Part shown: positions 45,510-59,248 of the stretch, piece by piece | Numbering within the stretch: the stretch's first letter is position 1 | Layout of the letters: each line of letters opens with the position of its first letter | Source of the DNA: Heliocybe sulcata | Taxonomy: Eukaryota > Basidiomycota > Agaricomycetes > Gloeophyllales > Gloeophyllaceae | Assembly: GCA_004369045.1 (NCBI GenBank) | Contig: ML213509.1 | Location: forward strand, 440,858 to 504,857 | Direction: 5' to 3' | Length of the DNA stretch: 64,000 nt | The notes under the pieces: generated by a model | Seen by the model: the letters and a program-made list of their open reading frames with translations, nothing else | The model's database searches: none | Told to the model about the DNA's origin: nothing | Program-made: the position numbers and the translations under genes

Positions 45510-46753
45510 ATGGCTCCTCTGTCCAAGGCAATAGCATTCGAGTCATCGTCGCGCCGAAAGGACGAGACGAGTACGCATCGAGGGGTGGTAGATCCGGATT
45601 GGAACGTCGCTTCGTGAGTGGCCTGACGCAGCCCCTGGAATCCCCTGGAAGTTGGACATTGACTTTCTCGAATATCCTCCTAGAGTCCCCAATGGAGGTG
45701 TGTTACAAGTGCTGCCTTCAAACAGTCGTTTGGTCGACTGAGCCATCATGGTAGGCTACGTGCTTGGGCTGGTAGTCGAAGCTTGTATACGCCATCAAGC
45801 AAGCGAGCCGCTGCGAGACCCCATTCATGTCACCGCACACTTTCTGCGGACGACTGCCGTAGCAGAATTCGAGATCCACGTGCGGACTCTACGAGCTGGC
45901 AAGAGCTTCGCGAACCTAGTGGCCGAGTTCAAGCAGCAGGTAACATTCACAGTGTCCGATGCCTGTCCCTATTGACGGATTCGTCAGGACGAGGTCAAAA
46001 TCACCGCGCACCTCATATTTGGCGTGCTGTCCTCTGCGCCCTCTCCGTCCGATCCTCTTCCAACTCTGGCTCCTCCTTCGCCGTACGCGCGGCGTATCCC
46101 TCTTCTCACCCATCCTTCCCAGCTGACAGGCACCGAGTGGTCGCGGCGGCCTCTTGGGTACATGTCTCACATCAGGCTTGCCGAGGACCCTGCGATACAG
46201 GAGCGCAATCAGTCGCCTCCTGCTGATTCTACTAATGGAAAGGAACTAGAGTGGGCAGCCTGGATAGAGTTGAGGGACAAAGACGAAAGGATCATGACGC
46301 CCTCGCTCGCCTTCCTCGTAGACACGTTCAACAGTCTGCCGGAGCTGCTGGCGCAACGAAATTATGGTAATATCAAAGGTGGCAGACAGTGGGTATTTTT
46401 ACCCCGACCCCAGAATAGCTGCACAGATGATCACGCTTTTCCGCAGGTGGTTCCCCACTTTGACCTTGACTATCGAATTCAAGTTTCCCATACCTGCGTC
46501 GGACGGGTATTCGAGGCGGACGGTAGGTATCCATGCTCGTGGCCGCTATGTCAACAATCCACAAGGCAGACACGAGACTACCATCGAGGTCTGGTCGGCC
46601 CCGTCAAATATTGGAGAAGATATTGATGGTCAGTCTGCGGGTGACTGGCGGGAGAAGCAAGTATGTCTGGCGGTCTCTAGCCAAATGGCCTTGGTGGTGC
46701 CTATGGCCGTCAATCGCCGCAAGGGGGAACGTGCTAGTGGCTCGAAGCTCTGA
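45510..46753 (+). CDS. acyl-CoA thioesterase-like (double hot-dog) protein
   Basis: Five exons (45510-45613, 45684-45697, 45755-45939, 45988-46378, 46419-46753) sum to 342 residues. The N-terminal hot-dog fold is recognisable by DPDWNVASVPNGGYVLGLVV and DPIHVTAHFLRTTAVAEFEI, with a second lobe containing EWAAWIELRDKDERI, SLAFLVDTFNSLPEL and, at the end, FLAVSSQMALV-like CLAVSSQMALVVP. The layout is that of the fungal thioesterase-like superfamily (TesB-type). It should hydrolyse or bind acyl-CoA or a similar thioester; no signal peptide or peroxisomal SKL is seen (it ends GSKL, short of a consensus PTS1). Exon 2 is only 14 bases and encodes VPNG. Start: first ATG in frame. Confidence 0.82.
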
Positions 46754-47337
46754 GTACGATGCATCCGGTTTGGATTTACCCCCACGCTATTCAGTCATTT
46801 GACCACTCATTTTGGATATTTTTGTTGATGCCAGGATGCTCGTCATTAATGGTAACGTCAGCCCGATGCGACTTTACGGCTCGATTGCCTGAACGCGCTT
46901 AGGAAGTGGCGATGACTGTGGCCAAGCCACAGGGGACGCACTCTTCTTGTCATTCGATTGCCTCGTGCGTGTCATGAGCCCGTTGAATACCTCATCCGTA
47001 CGGCCTCCGGTCTCGTTCGGCGTCGGTATGAGTCATGCTTTCTGGCTGGAGCCCATAAGGAGGTATGGAGGCTTTGTCTGGCGAATGGGCGCCAGGAGCA
47101 ACGTTACCTGACAAATCTTATTTGATCCTGCATACTTCCTCCACAGGAGATTTGGTAAGGAATGGCGGGCGGCGTGGAGGGGCCCTGATGTCATAATACT
47201 GTCTGCAATGGAAATACCCATTCAGCCTGGAACGTTTACAGGTCAGACATGTGCGTCAGGGGTTACAGTAGGCTTGCAGCCAGCTTATATACTAGCATAT
47301 ACTTGCGAAATACGCCATCGAGCCTGTAGCTATCGCC
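46754..47337. other. intergenic, no gene recognised
   Basis: Terminator of the thioesterase-like gene and promoter of EGT1; short open stretches lack support. A TATATA lies near 47286, about 50 bases before the EGT1 start. Confidence 0.5.
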
Positions 47338-50300
47338 ATGAGTGCCCTTGCCTCGACGCCACAAATTCTTGATGTCCGCGTCCACGACGACAAACGCACT
47401 GACGCCGGTCAGGAGCTCAAGCAACAGATTGTCGCTGGGCTTTCCAAACCTGCCGGCCAACGCACCATCCCCACTCTTGTGTTGTACGACGAGCGGGGTC
47501 TGAGGCTGTACGATGACATTACGACTGAGGCACCTGAGTACTATCTCTTCGGCGCGGAGGAAGAGATCCTGAAGAGTCGTGCGGACGAGATCGTCCAAGT
47601 TATGCACTCGTCGACGCTCAAGGAGAGCGGCATCAGCGGAAATGAAGTCGTTCTTGAATTAGGCGCGGGGTGAGCAGCTCTTCTCTCAACTTTGAATCTC
47701 GGTCACTTTTTGTGCAATCTCCGCATTCACGATTCTCGCCTTCCGCATCCAGATCATATCTTATCTCGTATATGTCGCAGGCACTCGTCTCGTGCCCAGG
47801 CCAACTCTCATGCTAACGAAATGTTTCCGACAGAGCTCTGCGAAAGACCTCGCATATCTTGGAAGCGCTCGCTCGCTTGGTTCCCGAAGCGACCGCCTCT
47901 CCTCCCATTTCCTACTACGCTCTCGATCTCGAGGAGCGAGAGCTGAAGCGCACGCTCGGCCAGTTGGCGGCCTCGGACATTGGAAGTAACATCCACGGTC
48001 GCGTGGAGACGAGAGGTATGCTGGGAACTTACGACCACGGAATCAAGTTCGTCGAGGAAGGGGGATTGTACGGCCCAAGCGTGGCCAACGTCGCGGATAG
48101 CTACAAACTCGAGAAAGCGGACAGGGATGTGTCTCCCAGCTCCAGCCACTCCTGGAAGTCGGACGCGACGGACACGACAGCTCCGTCCACTCCGGATACC
48201 ACCCGCCAGCCAATGCACATCATGTTCCTTGGATCTTCTCTGGGCAACTTCCCTCGTGGAGACGATGCTGCATTCCTGAGATCTTTGCCGCTCCGCCCTG
48301 GTTCTGGCGATACCCTGCTCTTGGGTTTGGACCACGACAATGACCCCAAGACGATCGAAGTGGCCTATAATGATCCGAAGGGACATACTCGTAACTTTAT
48401 CATGAATGGATTGCAATCAGCTGGCCGTGCCCTTGGCGATGAGAAGTTATTCGACGAAGATAAGTGGGAATATGTAAACTTCCACAATGAAAAAGAGCGT
48501 ACGTAGTATCCGTCGCCTAACCCATACACGACGGTATGCTAATCCACAATTCAGGCCGGCACGAAGCGTACTACAAGTCCAAGGGCAGCCAAACCGTCCG
48601 AATCCCTGGTACGGGCCAGGAAATAACCTTCCTGCCCGACGAATTGGTGCACGTCGAGAGTTCGCAGAAGGTTTGTGCTTCAATCAGTCATGTACGCGAA
48701 GAACGCGACTAACTCTTGACCAGTTCTCCGAGGCCGACGCCTACAGTCTCTTCACGGATGCGAACCTCCGCCCGATCCAACGCTGGACAGACTCTGCCTC
48801 GCAGTACTCCCTCTGGCTCCTCGAGCGGCCGCCCTTCCAGTTCCCGCTCCAGACCGCGTTCGGCGTGCCGACGGTCGAGGAGTGGCAGAGCCTATGGAGC
48901 GCCTGGGATTTTGTGACGCAGCGGATGATTCCCAAGTCGATGATGTTCGAAAAGCCGATTGATTTGAGGCACATTTGTCTGTTTTATCTGGGGCATATTC
49001 CGACTTTTCTGGATATACACTTGTCGAGGCTATTGCAGGAGCCTCATACTGAGCCGGAAGCTTTCAAGGTCAGTTATTACTCTTGTTTCTGGAAGATGAT
49101 GATCTCATATGTGTGTTCATAGTATATTTTTGAAGTGAGTTTAGAAGGTGTTTACTATGACCCGTGATCTCATGGTTCCTCAGAGAGGGATAGATCCCAA
49201 CGTCGACGATCCCACCAAGTGCCATGTGAGCGCACATGTTACTCGGGTCTATTCATCTTTTCATTAATTCCTTTTACAGGACCACTCTGAGGTACCGCAG
49301 AAAGACGAAGACTGGCCGTCCGTCGCATCCATCATCGACTTCCAGTCGCGCGTGCGCGCCCGGGTGCTCAAGCTGTACGACGACATCGAGTCTGGCGCGG
49401 TGAAGATGACGAGGAAGATCGGCAGGGTGCTGTTCATGACGCACGAACATGAAGGCTTCCACATCGAGGTTCGTGTACTTGGAGCCGAGTGTTGGGAGCG
49501 ACGCTGACACGATCGGTTTAGACCTTGTTGTACATGTTGTTCCAGCGCGCTGGGACAGGTACGATTCCTCCTCCCGGGTTTACGCCGCCGCACTGGGAGT
49601 CGCTTGCCGCGGCTTGGGAGTCTGCCCCCCAACCGAGCGAGGCCAGCGTCGTACTGGGCCCGGCCACTGTCTCTCTGGGCATCGACGATCCTGAGGCTGG
49701 AGGCAAGGATCCGGCTGAGGCGCAGCAGGTGGAAGGGCATGTCTTTGGGTGGGATAATGAGCATCCGAAACGTGACGTGCGGGTGGAACAGTTCCGGATT
49801 GAGTGGAGGCCGGTTACGAATGGCCAGTTCTACGAGTTCTATCAGGCTACCGGACGTGACAAGGTAAAGTTCCCGGCAAGCTGGGTGCGCGTCGGGGGCG
49901 ATATTCAAGTGAGTACGAGTACGAGGTGTTGTTCATGTGCGTGCTGAGCACTAAGATAGGTGCGCACGTTCTATGGCCCCGTCCCGATGAAGATCGCGTG
50001 GCGGTGGCCCGTCGTGACGTCGTACGATAACTTGTCGACCTATGCGACTGTTAAGGGCGGACGTCTCCCTACCGAGGCCGAGCTGAGGCTGTTCTGGGAC
50101 AAGTTCGAGTGCGGGTACGAAGGAGGCGCGAACTCGGGCTTCCGGAACTGGCACCCCGTTCCGTGAGTGGCTTTCAGTGATGTGTGGTGTGTCACGTTAT
50201 TGAAGGGATGGATTGCAGGGCGACGATGGGGGGGCCGAAGGAGGGGGGGAGGGGGCATAACGGGGGTGTGTGGGAGTGGACGTCGACTGTGTTTGATAAG

Positions 50301-50597
50301 CATGAAGGATTCGTGTCGTCTGAGCTCTACCCGGGGTAGGTCGCACCTGAATATTCTACGCCACCTGCTGAGCATTCTCGACCAGGTACTCGGCTGATTT
50401 CTTTGATGGGTGCCACAATGTCGTTGTGAGTAGAGTGCACGGGACAGTCTGATAGACCGCTGATGGTTTGACAGATTGGCGGGGCTTATGGTACCATTCC
50501 GAGGATGTCTGAGAGGCGGAGCTTACGCAACTGGTACCAGCGCAACTATCCCTACTCGTGGACGGGTGCCAGGGTTGCCTACGACGTTCCGAACTGA
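47338..50597 (+). CDS. EGT1: ergothioneine biosynthesis protein Egt1 (methyltransferase fused to sulfoxide synthase)
   Basis: Twelve exons (47338-47669, 47834-48498, 48555-48670, 48724-49068, 49133-49144, 49184-49225, 49280-49468, 49522-49908, 49960-50162, 50219-50335, 50386-50425, 50475-50597) sum to 856 residues. The N-terminal half is the SAM-dependent histidine trimethylase (EgtD type): IPTLVLYDERGLRLYDDITT, ELGAGALRKT, HIMFLGSSLGNFPRGD, LLGLDHDNDPKTIEVAYND. A DinB-like part follows with the iron site HEHEGFHIE (HX3HXE, about 561-567), then the formylglycine-enzyme-like sulfoxide synthase (FRIEWRPVTNGQFYEFY, GGRLPTEAELRLFWD, GGVWEWTSTVFD, GGAYGTIPRM, RNYPYSWTGARVAYD). Together they make hercynine and its cysteine sulfoxide, the precursor of ergothioneine, an antioxidant common in fungi. 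Length and domain order are normal. Exon 5 is 12 bases. Confidence 0.93.
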
Positions 50598-51203
50598 GGA
50601 AGCCCGTCAGCTAGGCCTTTGAAGCGAAGCATGAAGTTCCGGACAGCGCAAAGTGTTAGTAGAAAATGATTCCAAATGCTTGTATTTCTACAAGTTCGAA
50701 CATGACCACTGCTGCCATTGCCACTCGTATTGTATTGAACCTCAGGCCTTCAGGGCTTGCCATCTTGCAAGACAGCGATTCCGGAGCAGCTCCTGTGATG
50801 TCTGTATTGAGGAAGACGGGGAAACAGTGCATCTGATTCAGATGCTTCTCCGAGGCGTCAAGATATCAGCAAGCTACATGGGACGTGAAGTGAACACAGA
50901 GCAATGCGAATCGCCCTTGGACATATCCAAACCAGACCCTATGGTCTGCTGCAATTGAAACTGGGAATCATAAACCGAGCAGCTCTGTCAGTGAAAGTGT
51001 ATCTATGTGAATGAGTCTATACGGAGAGGGGGGATATGTGCGTGAGTCTATGTTATCTATACGAAGTGAAGTGAAACCAAATAAATACTAAGTACGGAGA
51101 ATGGCATTAAGCAATCGTTGTGCAGTCTGCAGAGAATAGAGCACAAATACAGGTTAGTCCTTCCAGATCTTCATCGGTATCCTCGGAATGTATGCGGTCA
51201 CGT
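50598..51203. other. intergenic between convergent EGT1 and CRE1
   Basis: Probably 3' UTRs of both genes. A 101-codon plus-strand open stretch at 50653-50958 has no motif and overlaps the expected EGT1 3' UTR; not called. Confidence 0.5.
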
Positions 51204-53377
<2,174 letters not shown>

Positions 53378-56300
53378 GGTGAATGAGACCCAATGGTCGG
53401 CAAGTGAGGAAGTTGAAGGGTCGGTTGACTTGGCAGTACTAGAGCAGGAGTAAGTTCGGATGGCGTCACAAACTCTACGGTAGGAGCTGACGTACAGTAG
53501 AAAGTAGGGTTTGGACGGAGAGTCTCGACTGTGCTGGGCTGGGCTCTATCAATAACTTATCTCTATGGGAGGTCTTCTATGGGCAGTTGCTCGCTGTGCC
53601 GGGTATGGTAGCGGCGATATCGCCCCGGAAGGTGTGTGGTCGAAGGAGAGAAGGTGAAATAAGCCCGGAGGAGTGTGAAACGAATTAGCGTTGGATAAGG
53701 CTTGCGGCAGCACGGTACACGTGAATAACACCAAGAAGGTTTAGGCCAATACGTAAGGCCTTCCTGATGGCGACGAGTGCGGGGGAGGAGGCAAGCCTGG
53801 GGTCAACGGCGAGAACAGCGGCGAGGCAGTTCAAGTACAGCCTACTGCTGGCAAAAAGCAGCGCAATTACCGTCGCCACTGCTCAAATTTCCGCGTATCA
53901 TCTGATTCCTCCTCTCTCGCCGAGCTGCCACTCCCGCTTCATCTTTGCGCCAGGCCACATAAGCATTGCTGTACCTGACCGGTCCCCGGCCACGTGGCGG
54001 CCGTCAATCTGGGGCCCCGATTAGACCCCGAGCCTCCGAGCCCCGCACTACGTAACCCGGCCGCGCGGTCCGCCCAGTCCCCCATTTTGCCGCAGATACT
54101 CCGGCCCCCGCTGTGCTGCCCTTCCATGCCAGAACGCGTCTTTACCGTGCGCTCTTCTGATCATCCGCCTTCGTCGAACCGCCAACGCCGCGTCTTTTGG
54201 GGCTCCTCGCCGCTACCATGAGAGCGCCCCCCACGCTCGACTGATCGTTTCACTGCCAACAGTTGCACTCTGCGATGATCCCCCACAACACCCACACTTG
54301 GCCATCCATCACATTCCCCGCAATGCCTCCCTGATGAGCCTGCCCACCGAGTCCTGACCTGAATTAATCATGCCATTCAAGCGCCCTTGCCGCAGTGGAG
54401 TGAGTCAGTGTTCGCATCCACTCGCAGCATGCCACCCGTTCTGCTGGGCCCTTCTATTGATCACCGTCTGATGAGCGGATATGGCAACATTCGTGCATCA
54501 CTCCCCACGACCCGCACCCTATCGCCAGGCAATGGACCGATTAGAACAGTGGAACCCTCCTCTTTGTCGCGGAACACGATCACTTCCGCTCTCCGGCGCA
54601 GCCCGCGAGGTTTATCCCTGCCAATTCAAACGCTGCTCAACAACATGGTTCCACTACCATTAGAGAGGTCCCTCCCAAGGTTGACCCTCCACAATTCAGA
54701 TTTTGCTGGGCCTACGCTCAGTCTTAACGCCGGAGGACTTGCTCCGGTTTGGCCTCGTCTTCCGTCGCATGCGGGCCTTTAGTTCTCGACCCCTCCACGC
54801 ATCCTGGATATACTATGAGGATTGGCGACCGCTCTCTACAACCTCCGGTCTCTGAGTCATTTCACGCAGCCAAATCGTCCCCTGTTAAAGTCATAAAATG
54901 CTTCACTCCACGATAATATTAAACTCCCAGCGGCTCGGAGTCTTACTCCAATGCCACCGGTACCGGTGGCAACGACAAGCCGTGTCCAACGTTAACCCCA
55001 GACTTCCTGGACAGGCATTTTCGATCGCTTCATCCCTCTCGCCTCTCGCGTTTCCCTGAGTTCTCTGCCGACGCAGACCGGTACCTCGTGCAGCGAAGTC
55101 TCTGCGCAGAACGAGTTCAACGGTGCATTTCTTTCCTCGCATCAATGGTCAGATGAACGAACTAAGTACCGCATGTGGCGAGGAGCAGGTATAACGCAGA
55201 CTTCTCATCGCTGACCATGCGGACTTCCGTCTTCGCTCGCGTCTACGACTCGCAAGGGTGTATTCAATATCTTCTTCTCTAGCGAGTGCGCTGGACATCG
55301 GGTCTCAGGACACGACTTCTATGGGTCTTGCAGCTTCGTATGAGGCACTCGGACGACACTCTGGTCAGCTGAGACCCACAGCGTAGAGTTCTTGACCGGT
55401 CGGTAGCAGGTTCCACGCTTGTCCTGTCTAGTATCCTGCTGGCCACTGCATCTAGCTCGTTGCGCCAATCCAACTCATGCACAAAGCGTCGAGTGGCATA
55501 CCAAATCCCGCTGGATGCACCAATCTTCTCGGCGCTTTTCTTACTTCGACGGCACTCCACCTGACAGCATGAATTGCGAGCACATGTCTGGAGTTCTTAA
55601 GGGTGTGGATATCTGCCTCGCCCACTGTATCTGACCTTACCTGGCTCTTCTTCCGTGTTGCTGGATTCTGTATCAGCCACGTCCTGCGTGGTACCTGCGA
55701 TACGATGTTGTCAAGGGTCCTGCCTCTTTCTGTACGACCAGAAGGATCTCCTAATCCAACTGAGCTGCCCTATTCAGTTGATACCACCTCTTAGGTTTGA
55801 TTGCTACTCATGCGACTCGCGTCAGTCATCGGCCATGCTTCTTAATACTAGAATATCGAACTGGACTGGAGCTCTCCCTGGTCCCTTGTTCCACTGGCGC
55901 GTCTCAGTACCATCGTCACATGACTCTCTCTTCTCGACATTCGATGCTATTGCCTGATACCTCCTCTCCGCACTGCCTGTCTACCTGTTTCCAGCCCTCT
56001 GGTCAGCTGCGCCTGGACTTGTGATTTGTTGAGTACTTCAGCTCTTTCCTCGAGTTCGTGCGCAAACACTTTACTCGCGAACCTGAATCTATATGCATCT
56101 GACCATACCTTGGGTTCGCGTTGTCTCTGTGCGTATCTTGATCATAGTGTTCGCATTGCAACACTTCAGCCATGGGAACGCACACAGTTTAGCACCGGCC
56201 GGCCCACTCTGCTTTCGATCCGAACTTGCTACACAGTGTTCGGACGGATGCATATAAGCTGCTTACACCTACGGCTTTGCGTGTTTTTATATTAACGGCA

Positions 56301-57679
56301 CGCTATCAGAGGTTAGCGTGGGCTTGCGCTATTTCGCCACGTCTCCCGCAACAGTGAGTATGCTCGGCATGCTTCCCTGACACACAAACCCCCATCGACT
56401 GGTCGAGATTTTTTTGACACGGGAGTAGGCTCGGCTGAGTTGGACCATGGAACGAGTTGTGTGCCTCTACTAGGATCTCTGCGTAGTGTGCATACTATCG
56501 CCGGCTTCTGCGCGGCGGCCTTGTCCGTACGAAATCGGTCTGATAGTCCTCGATGCGACGTGTGGCACCCGTGGTTGGCTTCTCCTTTCTGTCTCGCCCA
56601 GGCAAAGCGACGGTCTCTTCACATCTGGGCACGGTCTCCGGTGGCGACGCGGGTCGCTCTAGGGACCGTTGCTGGAGACCGCAAGGCATCAGTGACCGAG
56701 GGTCGGATACCAGCATGCAGGCTCCGTCTTTCCAGCTGTTCTCATCGCACGCATCCGTTCCGAACCTTGGATCCTTATCCTCCAGTGCAGCCACGCGGCT
56801 TATCTTGTCGTGGACAAGTCCCAGTTTGAGGTCACCTTTCTCGTACGTATTGCATGCAATGCGTTGTCGGAGGGTTCTAACCTACGGTACGGATATCTTC
56901 CCAATTTCGTCAGTGCAGATCGGTACGTGTACTGGCGCACACCTATCACTGTCGTCCCAGCGCTCCTTTGCCAATTTTGTCAGATGCCGCCTCAGGACTC
57001 TGACTCAAAATCAAATCCACGGGCCTAGGAGTAGGTCATTGCGGCCTGGGCGTTATTTGACTCTCTGGATGAAAGTCGCCTTGAAAGATTTACGTGGGCG
57101 CTCGGCACCTGCAGGGTTACATATGTTCTGCCACTTCTGATAGCGCGGAGAGAAGGGTAGGCTCGGAGTGCCGGCCGTCGTCGTTCTGCAGGGACATGCG
57201 ATGGTGTGTACGATGCGATGGCTCGGTGGCCCCAATATAAGTTGTAAGAAACGTCTCGCTTTAGGGCCAGACGTTTCTCTTCCGAATAAACATCCCAGTG
57301 AACATCTTGTCCTCAGCTGTATGTGTCCCTGGATGGATACTGTGGTCTTCATGCGCCCCTTGTTCCCAGAATCCAGTCAGCGTCTTGGCTTGATCAGCCC
57401 CATTTCGACCGGTGGCAGTAATAGAAGCCTTTAAAGCCCTTTACAATGCAGATGAATCGATGAAATGCAGACCATGAGCGAGCGTGCGATGCTGCCGTTA
57501 ACAGCCGGACAGCAGCAGGGCGTAGCCGAGCTCGTCCTACGAGCACGCCTTATCAAGAACGAGTCCCTCTGGCCACGATGTCTCCTTCACGGTGACACGT
57601 TCCTTCCCGGGACTAGTCACCATGCGCATCTCCGTCCTAAAGCTTTGAATCGAGTCTGGTATAAACAATTATTCGTGCT
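53378..57679. other. 4.3-kb gene-free stretch upstream of CRE1
   Basis: Longest stretch without a supported gene. Open frames (e.g. 53767-54024, 54387-54782, 56440-56829, 56553-57140) overlap in different frames, have no family content and no splice model. The plus strand is pyrimidine-leaning over much of 53.9-57.0 kb. The first ~600 bases should hold the CRE1 promoter. The rest could be a long regulatory region, a non-coding transcript, or a decayed gene beyond recognition; the sequence alone does not tell. Confidence 0.5.
54953..54970. repeat. 18-bp perfect palindrome
   Basis: GCCACCGGTACCGGTGGC equals its own reverse complement, inside the gene-free stretch. It may be a dimer binding site. 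Confidence 0.8.
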
Positions 57680-59076
57680 CTATCGGGCATGAATGACTTC
57701 CAGGAACTGGCTGTTCTCCATGCCCTCGGTCATCTTGACGATACACCGTGCCGCTGCCCCTTCTCCTTTACTGTGCAGATACTTCTGGGCATACTGCATC
57801 GCAAGCCTGCGTTCGTTGAGTGACGCCTCCTTACCGATCCAGACATAGACCGCCGTGGCATGATCAATCAGGTAGGCGTCATTTGAGGACAAGGAGGACA
57901 ATCCGTCTAACTCCCCAATACGTTCAAATTGCACTTCGCCAGAGTTGTCGGATAAGCGGTAGAGGGTAGGCGGCGTGTCCTCAGTGACTTGTCTGGCGCC
58001 GGATGCAGGTGGTACTGCCTCTAGGCCGAACTCGGAGAGGAATATACCTGCACCGGAGGAGCCTTCGTCTGTATATCATAAACTAACATTAGATGCTGTT
58101 TCTTCTCCAATCAGCGAACACGTAGCTTCCTGACGCACCGTATACTATCACGTCCGGCTGGCTTTGTCTTTCGCTTGCGAGGAATTGTACGAATTCTGCA
58201 GCCTTGAACTTCTCTTTGCCCACAGACTGCTTTGTATTGAATTGGGCGATCTTGTTACCTTGGTCCAGGACGAATACGTCGCCTTCGACGATGCTAGATG
58301 CTGCTACTGGGACTTCCCGTACGATCAGGCGACTGTGAGAGACAGAGTGCGAGGCCTGGATTCTGTACAACCTCTTTACGTCCTCGGGAGGGGGGGACGA
58401 GACGTGATGGAAACCGGTTGAGATACCGCCGCTCCGGGTGATGAAACGAGGAAAGTACGAGAGAAACTTGGAAGATTCGTACCCCTGCACCTCCCGATAC
58501 TGAATGGGGGCTCCGTTCAGATCTGGTTGAGTGACCGATCGGGTGGTCAGTTTACACAATGGAGTGGATAAGGGAAATGACAAGGATCACGCACGGTCAT
58601 CCAATTCAACAGTTTTGTAGGCTGCAGTGCCCGCTTCATCTTGACTAGTCTCCCGACCGAGCCAGAAATGGAGGTCGTATGCTAGCGCATCCGTCTGTTC
58701 GCTCTTCTTGAACGTCTGCATTTCCATGCACAGTCATTTAGTACATCTGCGAGACCTTAAGGTCTTATGGACGGCTTCACTCACATGAAGGACTATATAC
58801 GAGTCTCCATTGTAGAACGTACCGTGACGTTCTCGTGGCCATTCGACAATCTGGAAATGCTCGATTCTCCATATCTCTAGTCCGGGTCCTTTACCAGCAC
58901 TGTCCCAAGCAGGTTCTTTATCGCCTGCATGCTCTCGGACTCGTCGTTCGAGCTAGATCCGCCAGAAATAAAGAGAATATGAATCCGACTAATTCACCTA
59001 CATCCGAGCCCAGAAGGGCGATATTTGTATCCTCGATGTTGTATTTAGTAAGGTGACTAAGACGTTCGCCCTCCAT
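57680..59076 (-). CDS. gelsolin/severin-type actin-binding protein
   Basis: Five exons (59076-59002, 58952-58785, 58715-58595, 58522-58139, 58068-57680) sum to 378 residues. It matches the short, three-domain gelsolins (severin/fragmin): [60 protein letters not shown], then the second repeat [43 protein letters not shown] and the third [31 protein letters not shown]. Family members cap and sever actin filaments in response to calcium. No signal peptide, so cytoplasmic. Length equals that of severins. Start and intron 1 are fixed by joining GSD to [16 protein letters not shown]. Divergent from the WD40 gene with ~170 bases between. Confidence 0.88.
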
Positions 59077-59248
59077 GGTCGACTACAAGGTTGTCGTGGT
59101 AAATGCCAATAATATTTCCTAGTTGCTGTTGCCACCCACAGCGAAGGCGCCGCCGCGCTCCACTCTGCTGATCGCACACCGACTCAGCTGTACGCTACCC
59201 CTATAAGCACAACCATTGCCAGAGAAAGCATTGTGAGATCTTCGTGCT

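Noticed and set aside
50653-50958. 101-codon plus-strand frame after EGT1
   Set aside because: Cys-rich in appearance, but without a zinc-binding spacing or any family match; it sits where the EGT1 3' UTR is expected.
54387-57140. Several open frames of 100-195 codons in the gene-free stretch
   Set aside because: They overlap in different frames, lack motifs or signal peptides, and show no splice sites that would join them.
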